A DNA stretch of 64,000 bases from contig DATJIF010000160.1 in the NCBI GenBank assembly GCA_035493475.1, positions 62,001 to 126,000 on the forward strand, given 5' to 3'. Made by a program: the position numbers and the translations under genes. This DNA is from Actinospica sp035493475. Lineage in GTDB: Bacteria > Actinomycetota > Actinomycetes > Streptomycetales > Catenulisporaceae. The notes under the pieces are model-generated. The model made no database searches. It was not told the DNA's origin and was given only the letters and a program-made list of their open reading frames with translations. How positions within the stretch are numbered: position 1 is the stretch's first letter; each line of letters starts with the position of its first letter. Below, piece after piece: positions 50,401 through 58,470 of this stretch.

Positions 50401-50706
50401 GTTCGCGATGACCCACGACAACGCTGTCTCAAGACCCGTGGGATCGACCGGCTTGTCGAAGTGGTAGGCCGAGCAGAGGTTGATCGCCGCCGAGTCCGGA
50501 TACATGGACTCGAACATCCACAGGTCCTCCTGCGCCGGGCTGAGCGGCGCCAGGGTGTCGTCACCGCTGCCCGGGTCGGTCCGCCGCTGCGGGACGGCAC
50601 CGAGCACCGGCGCGAGCGGCTCGCCCGCCTCGATCATCCGGCGCAGCAGGCGGACGCGCTGCTCGGAGGTCAGCGCGGCGACGCGTTCGGCGATTGAACC
50701 GGCCAT
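47473..50706 (-). CDS. NRPS module C-A-PCP with atypical C-domain motif
   Basis: 1077 residues. A short helical N-terminus (AERVAALTSEQRVRLLRRM) may be a docking segment. Condensation domain about 50-480, whose HHxxxDG motif reads HHIVTDWWS, with Gly replaced by Trp. Adenylation domain about 510-970: YTSGSTGHPKG, INAYGPTETTV, GRADDQIKIRGFRIEP. Carrier Ser in HGGHSL. By-eye specificity residues are about D-V-E-A-V-G-A-V-T-K. Its ATG overlaps the monooxygenase stop (TGATG). Confidence 0.95.
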   Translation of the reverse strand: MAGSIAERVAALTSEQRVRLLRRMIEAGEPLAPVLGAVPQRRTDPGSGDDTLAPLSPAQEDLWMFESMYPDSAAINLCSAYHFDKPVDPTGLETALSWVIANHDILRGSITGAPGNLRMEFTRPARIEFEHVDLRRDAEKPGPEAYEAAVWELRRRTFDLGGTDPLIRGTFITVDDDRRTLLLGLHHIVTDWWSFDVLHTEFSKAYRAYLDGVPYPTPRPRVQYADYAAWQRELESAGVHEHQLKFWRNYLADLPPSPALGVQREAAESDFAAGQVEFFLEPELMTRARAFAKEHDATLFHVLMAAFAVFASRLSATDDLIVGTPVANRAAQGLDEVIGYVMNMVATRWKPTADRTFAELVSGFATEFGEILANADVPIGRVIADVNPERLMGRSPLIRWVFMYLPGQESIFHLPEAARHERLSTGAEENDFALILRNMRGETFLTCEFRADLFDEALVRQWLAAYQVLVSGLLADGTRPIGSVPAVTDGAAIAPLAESSSMPVVHEAIAAYAQNTPNAPAVSDAATTLTYAELDQRAEALAATLQSRGVGRETTVAVSLSRTVDFPVALLSILKSGAAFVPLDPEYPADRLNYLVNDSGAVLTLTSAEATSESYKPITSDPHDLAYVIYTSGSTGHPKGVAVEHASLANLANAQAAAFGLTPDDVALQFASHSFDVALEEVFSTLVAGAHLVIGGGPAHTSAADLLTAIDEHEITVLNLPTAYWHEIVRAKVELPASVRLVVIGGEAADPAMVEAWFESSPRARLINAYGPTETTVTSLSHVVPGAGPDAASAIGRPIAGSHAYLLDAHLQPVPPGVVGELYVGGASVARGYAGRSVLTAERFIADPFAARPGARMYRTGDRCWLDAEGTVHFVGRADDQIKIRGFRIEPAEIEAALATCPGVETATVLARAEAHSGDAVLVAYYVPETVSPDVVRDALAAKLPRHMIPSAFVPLAALPLTPAGKLDRAALPAPEAAGNDRQPLEMDERTQAVAALFEEVLGRANIGPDDDFFAHGGHSLLATRLVARIRSTLGVDVGIRAVFEARTVAGIAARISESNAATTVRPALVRRSPGND

Positions 50707-51782
50707 CAGAGCGACTCCCCATCCGCGGGTTCCAGGCCGGCGTGCGCGTCGCGCAGCCGGTGCAGCGACGTGAGCACGTCGTCGAGCCCCAGGCCGAAGT
50801 CGACGAGGCAGGCGACCTCGTCGCAGCCCAGGTCACGCAGCTCACCGAGCGCGGCGCGGCAGCGCTCCGGCGTGCCGAGCAGCGAACCGAACGTCAGATA
50901 GCGTTCGAAGGCGAACTCGGCCATCATGTCCTGCTGCGCGTCGGTCATCTGCGGCGCGGCCGTCTCGCCCGCGCCGACCTTGCTGCTCGCGATCTGCTGG
51001 AAGTACGACTTGAAGTACGACTTCAGCGGCTCGCGGACCTTGCCGCGCACGCCCGCCTCATCGTCCCCGACGTACGCGTGCACCATGAGCGTGACCGTGC
51101 CCCGCGACGGCGCGCCGAGCTGCGGCGGCGCCTCGTCGAACGCCTTCCGGTAGAGCTCGATCTTGGCCGCGAGCTCCTCGCGCGACTGGCCGGGCGCGGC
51201 GGCGAGCACGTTCGTCCGCAGCCGCCCGGCCGCCTCCCACGTGCGCGGACTGCCGGAGGAGGTGAGCCACAGCGGCAGCGTCCTGCTGTACGGGCGCGGG
51301 CCCGGGCGCACCTCCACCGGCTCGCCGAGCCCGTCGAGGAACTCGGCGCCGTCGCCCGCCCACAGCCGGCGGATCAGCTCGACCTGCTCCAGCGCGTTCT
51401 CCCGGCGGTCCGCGAAGTTGTGCGGGGCCAGCACGAAGTCGGTGGAGTGCCAGCCGGTCGCGACCGAGAGCCCGACCCGTCCGCCCGAGAGGTTGTCCAG
51501 CACGGACCACTCCTCGACGGTGCGCAGCGGGTGCTTGAGCGGCAGCACGGCGCTCCCGGCACGCACCTCGATCCGCTCGGTCAGCGCGGCCAGTGCCGCC
51601 CCGAGCACGGCGGGCGCCGGGAACGCGCCGCCGAAGCGCTGGAAGTGCCGCTCCGGCGTCCACACCGCGCGGAAGCCGAGCCGGTCCGCCTCCTGCGCGA
51701 TCGTGACGATGTCGCGGTACTTCGCCGCCGCCGACTCCGCGGGGTCGGTCTCCGCCCCGAAGAACATCACGCTGAGATCCAT
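50706..51782 (-). CDS. luciferase-like FMN monooxygenase of NRPS/PKS-associated (MupA/Atu3671) type
   Basis: 358 residues from ATG 51782 (CAGGAG upstream). A (beta/alpha)8 luciferase-like fold: VMFFGAETD at the start, LGFRAVWTPERHFQRFGG, EEWSVLDNLSGGRVGLSVATGWHSTDF, WLTSSGSPRTWEAAGR. This subgroup is regularly found inside or next to NRPS/PKS genes and acts on carrier-bound chains, using FMNH2 and O2, for example to hydroxylate or insert oxygen. It lies between the loading/second module gene and the third module gene, so the substrate could be an early carrier-bound intermediate. Confidence 0.9.
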   Translation of the reverse strand: MDLSVMFFGAETDPAESAAAKYRDIVTIAQEADRLGFRAVWTPERHFQRFGGAFPAPAVLGAALAALTERIEVRAGSAVLPLKHPLRTVEEWSVLDNLSGGRVGLSVATGWHSTDFVLAPHNFADRRENALEQVELIRRLWAGDGAEFLDGLGEPVEVRPGPRPYSRTLPLWLTSSGSPRTWEAAGRLRTNVLAAAPGQSREELAAKIELYRKAFDEAPPQLGAPSRGTVTLMVHAYVGDDEAGVRGKVREPLKSYFKSYFQQIASSKVGAGETAAPQMTDAQQDMMAEFAFERYLTFGSLLGTPERCRAALGELRDLGCDEVACLVDFGLGLDDVLTSLHRLRDAHAGLEPADGESL

Positions 51783-51798
51783 CGTGCTCCTGTGCTCC

Positions 51799-54700
51799 TT
51801 ACCTGCGGGGCCGCCGCGGGATCGCCGCGATCGGCTCCTTCCGTGCCCCAGTGGTCGCCGTCGAGTCGAGGTCTTCGGCCAGCGCGCGCACGGTGCGGGC
51901 CCGCAGAATCCGCACGGCGCCGACCGGACGGCCGGTCTCCCGCTCGACCCTGGCCGCGAGCCGTACGGCGGCCAGGGAGTCGCCGCCGAGCTGGAAGAAG
52001 TCCTCGGTCGGGCCGACCGCGCCGCGCGGCACGCCGAGCTCCTCGGCCCAGACCGCGCACAGCCTCGCCTCGGCCGCGGTGCGCGGCGGATCCGTCTGCG
52101 CAGCGGCGCTCGGCTGGTCGGTCGGTGCCGGTTCGGGCAGCGCGGCCCGGTCGAGCTTGCCGGACGTCGTGGTCGGCAGCGTGTCGAGGCGGACGAAGGC
52201 GGACGGGACCATGTACGAGGGCAGACGTTCCGCGAGCCACCGGCGCAGTTCGTCGTCTGACACGACAACGTCCTGACCGGTGGCTACGTATGCCGCCACC
52301 AGCCTCGCCGCGCGCACGGTCGCCGCAGCGGCCCCGACGGCCGGATGCGTGGCCAGCGTCGCCTCGATCTCGCCGAGTTCGATCCGGAAGCCGCGCAGCT
52401 TGACCTGGCCGTCCACGCGGCCGACGACCTCCAGCCGGCCGTCGCCGCGTCGCCGTCCCAGGTCGCCGGTGCGGTACATCCGGCTGCCGGGTATGGCACT
52501 GTGCGGGTCGGCGACGAAGCGTTCGGCGGTCAGCCCCGCGCGACCGGCGTAGCCACGGCCGAGCGCGGCACCGGCCGCGTAGATCTCGCCGACCACGCCC
52601 GGCGGCACCGGTTCGAGCCGTTCGTCGAGCACGTAGACGCCGATGCCGCGCAGCACCGTGCCGACCACGACCGGATCACCGGAGGCGAGATCGGCCGTGG
52701 TCAGCGCGACGGCGGCCTCACTCGGGCCGTACGCGTTCACGAGCCGACGGCCGCCCTCCGCCCAGCGCTCGACGAGATTCGCGCCGAAGCCCTCACCGCC
52801 GAGCAGCAGCGTGCGCATGGTCGGCAGCGCGTCGGCCCGCTCCGGCAGCGACGCGGCGGCCGCCGGAGCGATCATGCCGATGGTGATCTTCGAACGGTCG
52901 ATCATCGCCTCGAGTTCGCCGCCGAGCCGCTCCTCGGCCGTGGCGACGTGCAGCGCCGCACCCGAGGTCAGCGCCATCGTCAGGTCCCAGACGGACATGT
53001 CGAAGGTGAAGGCCGACCATTGAAGGACCCTGTCGTCAGGCCCCGCCTGGAAGCGATCGGCCTGCGCGGCGGCGAGATTCGCGAGGGCGCGATGCTCGAT
53101 GACCACGCCTTTCGGCTGGCCGGTCGAGCCCGAGGTGTAGATGAGGTACGCGGCGTCCGTGCCACGGATCGTAGGCGCGGTCCACGGCCCGGACGCGGTC
53201 GGTTCGTCGTCGTCGAGCAGCAGCACCGGAACACCGAGCGCACGCGCCTGATCCGCAGTCTCGCGCACGGCGATGACCATCCGGACTCCCGCGTCCGCGA
53301 CGGCGAATCGGTTGCGGGCAACCGGGTTCTCGGGATCGAGCGGCAGATACGCGCCGCCCGACCTCAGCACGCCGACGGACGCTTCGGCGATCCCGGCGCA
53401 GCGCGGCAGGTAGACGGCGACGACGCTCTCAGCCCGTACCCCGTTCGCCCGCAGCCGCCCGGCCAGCGTGCTCGATCGTTCGTCGAGCTCCGCGTAGGTC
53501 AGCCGCGTCGAGCCGCAGACCACGGCGTCGTGCTCGGGGAACGCGTCCACGTTGCGCCGGAACAGATCCAGCACGGTCGCGTCGCCGACGTCATCCGGCG
53601 ACCGCGTGTCGTTCCAGTCGGTCAGCACGCGGCGGCGATCGGATTCGGAGAGCAGCGGCAGTGCGCTGGCACGGTCGTCCGGGCGGTCCGCTGCGGATAT
53701 CAGCAGTCGGATATAGGCGTCGGCGATCCACTGCGCGGTCGAGCGGTCGAACAGTCCCATCGCGTATTCGAGTTCGAGGGTGAGGCCGTCGCCGTGCGGG
53801 TTCTCGGTGAACTCGAACACGAGGTCGGCCTTCGCTGCGCCCGTCTTCGGCACCGAGACCTCGGAGGCGCCGTCGAAGTACCCCTGAAGGCTGTTCTGCA
53901 GCACGACGAGCGTCTGGAACAGCGGATGCCGACCGGACACGCGCTCGGGGTTGAGCGCGGAGACGACTGCGTCGAAGGGCACGTCCTGGTGCGCGAACGC
54001 GTCGAGCTCGACCTCTCGGCACCTGCGGACGAGCTCCACGAAACTCGGATCGCCGGTCGTGTCCGTGCGCAGCACCAGCGTGTTGACGAAGAAGCCGATG
54101 AGATCGTCGAGTGCCGGATCGGAGCGTCCGGCCGTGACCGTGCCGAGCGGGAGGTCCGTCCCGGCGCCGAGCCTGGTGTAGAGCGCGGCGAGGGCTGCGT
54201 GCAGCGCGGAGAAGAGCGTGCCGCCAGCCGCGCGGGCGACGTCGGTCAGGCGCGCCTGGTCGGTGGGGGATACGTGCGCGAGTACGACTTCTGCGGCGTC
54301 TCCGGTGGACGCAGTGCGACGTCGGTCCGTGGGCAGCGGCAGTTCCGGCGGACAGTCCCGCAGCAGCTCAGACCAGTAAGACAGCTGCGACGTGGATGAG
54401 ATTTCCTGCTGCCAGAGCGCGTAGTCGGCGTACTGGATGGGGAGCGGCGGGCGTGCAGTGAGGGTGCCGCTGTACGCCTCGCTGAGGTCGCGGAGCAGCG
54501 GACGGAGCGACCAGCCGTCGCCTGCGATGTGATGCAGCACGAGAACGATGGTGTGATCGTCCACGGCTACGCGCAGGGGCGGCTCGTCGCGGAGGACGAA
54601 CGGCTTGCGGACGTATTCGTCTATGGAGCAATCGAGGATCTCGACGTCAGGAGTCTGGCTTTCGATTCGCTGATACGGCTCGCCGTCCACCGCCGGGAAC

Positions 54701-56673
54701 GTCGTGCGCAGGATCTCGTGACGTGCCACGACGTCGCGCACGGCAGCCCGGAGTGCGTCGATGTCTGGCCGTTCAGCGACACGAATCAGCACCGGAAGGT
54801 TGTAGGCGGATCCGGGGTCGGCCTCGTTGAGGAACCACAGGCGGCGTTGCGCGGCACCGAGGGGGATACGTTCCGGACGTTGCGGCCGAGGGACGGGACG
54901 AGTGGTCGTAGCTTCAATGAGTTCCAGCGCCAGCGACTCGGGTGTCGGCGACTCGAACACCTGCCGGAGGCTGACATCCCGGCCGAGCTCGGCGCGGATC
55001 ACGGCGACCAGGCGCATCGCCGTCAGCGAGTTGCCGCCGAGCTCGAAGAAGCCGTCTTCCGCACCCACTTCGTCCGTTCGGCCGAGGACCTTCGCGAACG
55101 CCGCGCACAGCCGACGTTCCGCGTCCGTCTCGGGTGCGCGCGAGGGCCGGTGCGTCACCGCGGGATTCGGCAATGCCGCGCGGTCGAGCTTGCCGGTCGG
55201 TGTACGCGGCAGGTCCGGGAGCGTCACGAAGATCTGCGGGACGAGGTGCTCCGGCAGTCGGGCCCGGCAGTGGTCGCGCAGGTGCGCCGGATCGCCGTGC
55301 GGTTCCAGGACGACGTACGCGACCAGGGACTTCGAACCCGTGCCCGGCACGATCTCGCGGGCGGCGACCGCGCATCGGCTTACGGCCGGGTGCTCGGCGA
55401 CGGCGGCCTCGACCTCGCCCGGTTCGATGCGCATGCCGCGTAGCTTGAGCTGGTCGTCGGCGCGGCCGAGGAATTCGAGTGCGCCATCGTCCGCCCGCCG
55501 CCGGGCCAGATCGCCTGTCCGGTACATCCGGCTGCCGGGGTGCGTGGCGTACGGATCGGCGACGAAGCGTTCGCTGGTGAGGGCGGGTTTGCCGAGGTAG
55601 CCGTGCGCCAGGCCCGTGCCGCCGATGTAGATCTCGCCGGTCACGCCGTCGGGCACCGGTCGCAGCGCCTCGTCCAGCAGGTGCACCTCGTCGCCGGGGA
55701 ACGCGGTGCCGATCGCGATCGACTCGCGCGCCGCCTCGTCGGGCGTCACCGGCTGGAACGTCGAGAGGATCATGGTCTCGACCGGCCCGTATCCGTTGAC
55801 CAGGCGCAGGTTCGGGTGAGCGGCGAGGGCGCGGCGCACGTGCTCGGGGGAGAGCGGTTCGCCGCCGGTCATCACCTGGCGCACGCCGGTGAGCGCGGCC
55901 GGGTACTCGTCCAGCAGGTGGTTGAAGAGGCTGGCCGCCGCGTACAGCACCGTGACACCGTGCTCGGCCACCGCGTCTGCGATGAGCTGCGGATCCGGGC
56001 GCTGGCCACGCTGCAGTACGCAGGTCGCGCCGTTGACGAGCGCTCCCCACAGCTCCTGCGCGAGCAGGTCCCAGGAGATCTGCGAGGCCTGCAACACGAC
56101 GTCATCCGGACGGATCGCGCAGTACTGCGTCGCCGTCACGGTACCCACGATCGCGCGGTGCGGTGCCAGGACGCCCTTCGGCAGGCCGGTCGAGCCCGAG
56201 GTGTACATGACGCACGCGGCGTCCTGCGGACCGACCTCGGCGCGCGGACCGTCCGGCGGAGACGCCTCGTGCCGCGCGATGAGCTCGGCGTCCGTGTCGA
56301 TCAGCACCTTGAGCGGCGCCGGGTGGGTGCTGCTCAGCGCCGACGTCGTCACCAGGGCGGATGCGTGCGTGTCGGCGAGGATCAGCCGGATCCGCGCCTC
56401 GGGCAGTTCGGGGTCTACCAGCGCGTACGCGGCTCCGGTCTTGAGCACCGCGAGCGCTGCCACGGCGAAGGAGATGGAGCGCTCCAGCAGGACGCACACG
56501 ATGTCCCCGCGCCCGATCCCGTGGGACGCGAGGTGCCGGGCGAGCCGGTTCGCACGGGCGTCCAGCTCCCGGTAGTCGAGGCTCCGCCCCTCGCTGCTCA
56601 GGGCCGTCGCGGCGGGGGAGCTCCGGGCCCGCTCGGCGACGAGGCCGTGCACCGTGCCCGGGCCGTGCGTCAT
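51799..56673 (-). CDS. NRPS loading and second module, A-PCP-C-A-PCP
   Basis: 1624 residues from ATG 56673, overlapping the mbtH stop (TGATG). A1 about 10-510 (YTSGSTGLPKG at 157-167, NGYGPVETM near 293), PCP1 with Ser549 in LGGNSL, C about 595-1030 with LHHIAGDGWS, A2 about 1055-1545 (TSGSTGQPKG, NAYGPSEAAV), PCP2 with LGGDSL, then a basic tail. It lacks a starter C domain, so A1 loads the first amino acid; this is the initiation protein. By-eye specificity residues are A1 about D-L-Q-S-M-G-G-I-L-K and A2 about D-M-W-A-L-G-A-V-A-K. No epimerase domain is present. Confidence 0.95.
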   Translation of the reverse strand: MTHGPGTVHGLVAERARSSPAATALSSEGRSLDYRELDARANRLARHLASHGIGRGDIVCVLLERSISFAVAALAVLKTGAAYALVDPELPEARIRLILADTHASALVTTSALSSTHPAPLKVLIDTDAELIARHEASPPDGPRAEVGPQDAACVMYTSGSTGLPKGVLAPHRAIVGTVTATQYCAIRPDDVVLQASQISWDLLAQELWGALVNGATCVLQRGQRPDPQLIADAVAEHGVTVLYAAASLFNHLLDEYPAALTGVRQVMTGGEPLSPEHVRRALAAHPNLRLVNGYGPVETMILSTFQPVTPDEAARESIAIGTAFPGDEVHLLDEALRPVPDGVTGEIYIGGTGLAHGYLGKPALTSERFVADPYATHPGSRMYRTGDLARRRADDGALEFLGRADDQLKLRGMRIEPGEVEAAVAEHPAVSRCAVAAREIVPGTGSKSLVAYVVLEPHGDPAHLRDHCRARLPEHLVPQIFVTLPDLPRTPTGKLDRAALPNPAVTHRPSRAPETDAERRLCAAFAKVLGRTDEVGAEDGFFELGGNSLTAMRLVAVIRAELGRDVSLRQVFESPTPESLALELIEATTTRPVPRPQRPERIPLGAAQRRLWFLNEADPGSAYNLPVLIRVAERPDIDALRAAVRDVVARHEILRTTFPAVDGEPYQRIESQTPDVEILDCSIDEYVRKPFVLRDEPPLRVAVDDHTIVLVLHHIAGDGWSLRPLLRDLSEAYSGTLTARPPLPIQYADYALWQQEISSTSQLSYWSELLRDCPPELPLPTDRRRTASTGDAAEVVLAHVSPTDQARLTDVARAAGGTLFSALHAALAALYTRLGAGTDLPLGTVTAGRSDPALDDLIGFFVNTLVLRTDTTGDPSFVELVRRCREVELDAFAHQDVPFDAVVSALNPERVSGRHPLFQTLVVLQNSLQGYFDGASEVSVPKTGAAKADLVFEFTENPHGDGLTLELEYAMGLFDRSTAQWIADAYIRLLISAADRPDDRASALPLLSESDRRRVLTDWNDTRSPDDVGDATVLDLFRRNVDAFPEHDAVVCGSTRLTYAELDERSSTLAGRLRANGVRAESVVAVYLPRCAGIAEASVGVLRSGGAYLPLDPENPVARNRFAVADAGVRMVIAVRETADQARALGVPVLLLDDDEPTASGPWTAPTIRGTDAAYLIYTSGSTGQPKGVVIEHRALANLAAAQADRFQAGPDDRVLQWSAFTFDMSVWDLTMALTSGAALHVATAEERLGGELEAMIDRSKITIGMIAPAAAASLPERADALPTMRTLLLGGEGFGANLVERWAEGGRRLVNAYGPSEAAVALTTADLASGDPVVVGTVLRGIGVYVLDERLEPVPPGVVGEIYAAGAALGRGYAGRAGLTAERFVADPHSAIPGSRMYRTGDLGRRRGDGRLEVVGRVDGQVKLRGFRIELGEIEATLATHPAVGAAAATVRAARLVAAYVATGQDVVVSDDELRRWLAERLPSYMVPSAFVRLDTLPTTTSGKLDRAALPEPAPTDQPSAAAQTDPPRTAAEARLCAVWAEELGVPRGAVGPTEDFFQLGGDSLAAVRLAARVERETGRPVGAVRILRARTVRALAEDLDSTATTGARKEPIAAIPRRPRR

Positions 56674-56882
56674 CAACGTGCTGCTGCCTGACCGGCCGGC
56701 CGGATGTCCGTCCAGTGCGTCTCGACGTACTCGAGGCACGCGGCCCGCGGCGCCGGTCCGCTCGCGGTCGTCCACCCTGCGGGCACGGCGAGGCCGGCGG
56801 GCCACAGCGAGTGCTGCCGCTCCTCGTTGACCAGCACCAGGAAGGCGCCGGACTCGTCGTCGAAGGGGTTGGTCGCGGTCAT
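56673..56882 (-). CDS. mbtH: MbtH-like protein
   Basis: 69 residues, typical length. The N-x-E-x-Q-x-S-L-W-P core (NEERQHSLWP) and the P-x-GW, ACLEYVETHWTDIRP signature are complete. MbtH proteins bind A domains and are needed for their folding and activity. It overlaps the exporter gene before it (ATGA) and the NRPS gene after it (TGATG). Confidence 0.97.
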   Translation of the reverse strand: MTATNPFDDESGAFLVLVNEERQHSLWPAGLAVPAGWTTASGPAPRAACLEYVETHWTDIRPAGQAAAR

Positions 56883-58297
56883 TCGTGCCCTCCCAGGGGG
56901 ACCATCGGTTCGGCCGCCGGCTCCTGCGCCCTCTCCTCGGGCAGGTCCGGCATCAGGGTGTCTATATCGCGCAGCGAGGGCACCGCGAGCCCGGCCAGGC
57001 CGACGACGAAGGTCATCAGGCCCGCGAGGAACAGCATCGCGGCCATTCCGGTGCCGCGGCCGTGGCCGATCAGCGGGGCGAGCAGGCCGACGATCCCGGT
57101 TCCGGAGGCGGCCTGCGGCTCGAACACGTGGTCGGCGAGGGGGCCGGAGACCAGGAACACCAGCGGGGCCACGCACTGCGAGAGGAAGATCGAGGCGCCG
57201 AAGACCCGGCCCTGCAGCGCGGCGGGCACCTTGGCCTGCATCTGGATCGTCTCCATCGCGTTGACGATCGGCAGCAGCGCGGCACAGACCAGCTCGGCGG
57301 CGCACCAGGCGGGCAGGTCGCGCCCGGCGCCCATCGCCACCTGCCCGATCAGCCCGACGCCCGCCGTGCCCAGCAGCAGCACTCTCATCCGGCTGCGCGG
57401 CGCCTTGAGCAGCGACATCAGCAGCCCGCCGACGACCCCGCCGATACCGGTGCACACGCTCACGATCGCCCAGGCCGCCTCGTCGTTGTCGCTGCGGGCC
57501 AGGATCATCGGCGCGAGCACGGCGAAACCGAAGACCGCGGATATGTTGGCGACCAGGATCACGCCGGTCAGGCTGCGCAGGCTCGGCGTGGTCAGGATGT
57601 AGCGCAGCCCGGCGCCGGTCTCGCCCCACAGCGACGACTTCTCGGTCTTCTCGGCCTTCTCCGCGGTGACCGCGTCCCGGATCGGGATGGCCACGATGGT
57701 GAGCACGGCGATCGCGTAGCTGACCACGTCCAGCACCAGGATCGAGCCGAGGCCGCCGGTCGCGATCAGCACGCCCGCGAACACCGGGCCGCCGATCGAG
57801 GTGATGCTCTGCGCCGTCGCCATCAGGCCGTTCGCCCGCTGCAGGCCGTCGCGCGGCACCAGCAGCGGGACGGCCGCCGAGAACGCCGGGTACTGGAAGG
57901 CCTCGGCGACGCCCGCGAGCGCGAGCGCGACGTAGATCTGCCAGATCGCCAGGTGGCCGAGGAAGTAGACGGCGGCGAGCGCGCCCAGCGCCAGCATCCC
58001 GCCCAGGTCGGAGAGCTGGAGCACGGTCTTCTTGGGCCAGCGGTCCACGAGGGTCCCGGCCAGCGGGCTCAGCAGCATCCGGGGCAGGAAGCCGGCCAGC
58101 AGCAGGCCGACGACCGTGGTCGCGTGGCCGCCGGAGGCCCAGCTGTGGATGACGAAGGCGAACTGCGCCATCGTCGTGCCGAGCAGCGAGGCCAGCTGCC
58201 CCACCCAGATGAGGTAGAAGCCGCCCATCCGGGAGTACTCGTCGTTCCATCGTTGCAAGGCGCCGCGGGACGGCGCCGTGCGGTCGCCTTCGGTCAT
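56879..58297 (-). CDS. MFS exporter of the biosynthetic cluster
   Basis: 472 residues from ATG 58297. Twelve hydrophobic helices in two bundles separated by a charged loop (RDAVTAEKAEKTEKSSLWG). The A-motif-like GTLVDRWPKKTVLQLSD after helix 2 is typical of drug/H+ antiporters. It probably exports the product or gives self-resistance. First gene of the coupled run MFS-mbtH-NRPS; the upstream spacer shared with the ATP-grasp gene contains an AT-rich stretch (about 58317-58343) likely to hold promoters. Confidence 0.93.
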   Translation of the reverse strand: MTEGDRTAPSRGALQRWNDEYSRMGGFYLIWVGQLASLLGTTMAQFAFVIHSWASGGHATTVVGLLLAGFLPRMLLSPLAGTLVDRWPKKTVLQLSDLGGMLALGALAAVYFLGHLAIWQIYVALALAGVAEAFQYPAFSAAVPLLVPRDGLQRANGLMATAQSITSIGGPVFAGVLIATGGLGSILVLDVVSYAIAVLTIVAIPIRDAVTAEKAEKTEKSSLWGETGAGLRYILTTPSLRSLTGVILVANISAVFGFAVLAPMILARSDNDEAAWAIVSVCTGIGGVVGGLLMSLLKAPRSRMRVLLLGTAGVGLIGQVAMGAGRDLPAWCAAELVCAALLPIVNAMETIQMQAKVPAALQGRVFGASIFLSQCVAPLVFLVSGPLADHVFEPQAASGTGIVGLLAPLIGHGRGTGMAAMLFLAGLMTFVVGLAGLAVPSLRDIDTLMPDLPEERAQEPAAEPMVPLGGHE

Positions 58298-58316
58298 GGT
58301 GGGTCTACTCCGGCGA

Positions 58317-58343
58317 TTGATATAAAGATATGAGGATAGGTAA
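58317..58343. promoter_or_regulatory. AT-rich divergent promoter region
   Basis: A TTGATATAAAGATATGAGG-type stretch, strikingly AT-rich in this window, in the 173-base spacer between the MFS gene and the ATP-grasp gene. Probably contains the -10 region for the MFS-mbtH-NRPS run; exact hexamers are not clear. Confidence 0.4.
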
Positions 58344-58470
58344 GCGGTGAGATGGTGGTGGATCACCCCGTCCGCGCTCCCTACCCTGGCATATCAGGGC
58401 TCGCTGGACAAGACGGTGCCGTATGGTGTGGCCCCGACGCCCGTACCCGGAGCCCCGTTGGCAGGCAGAC

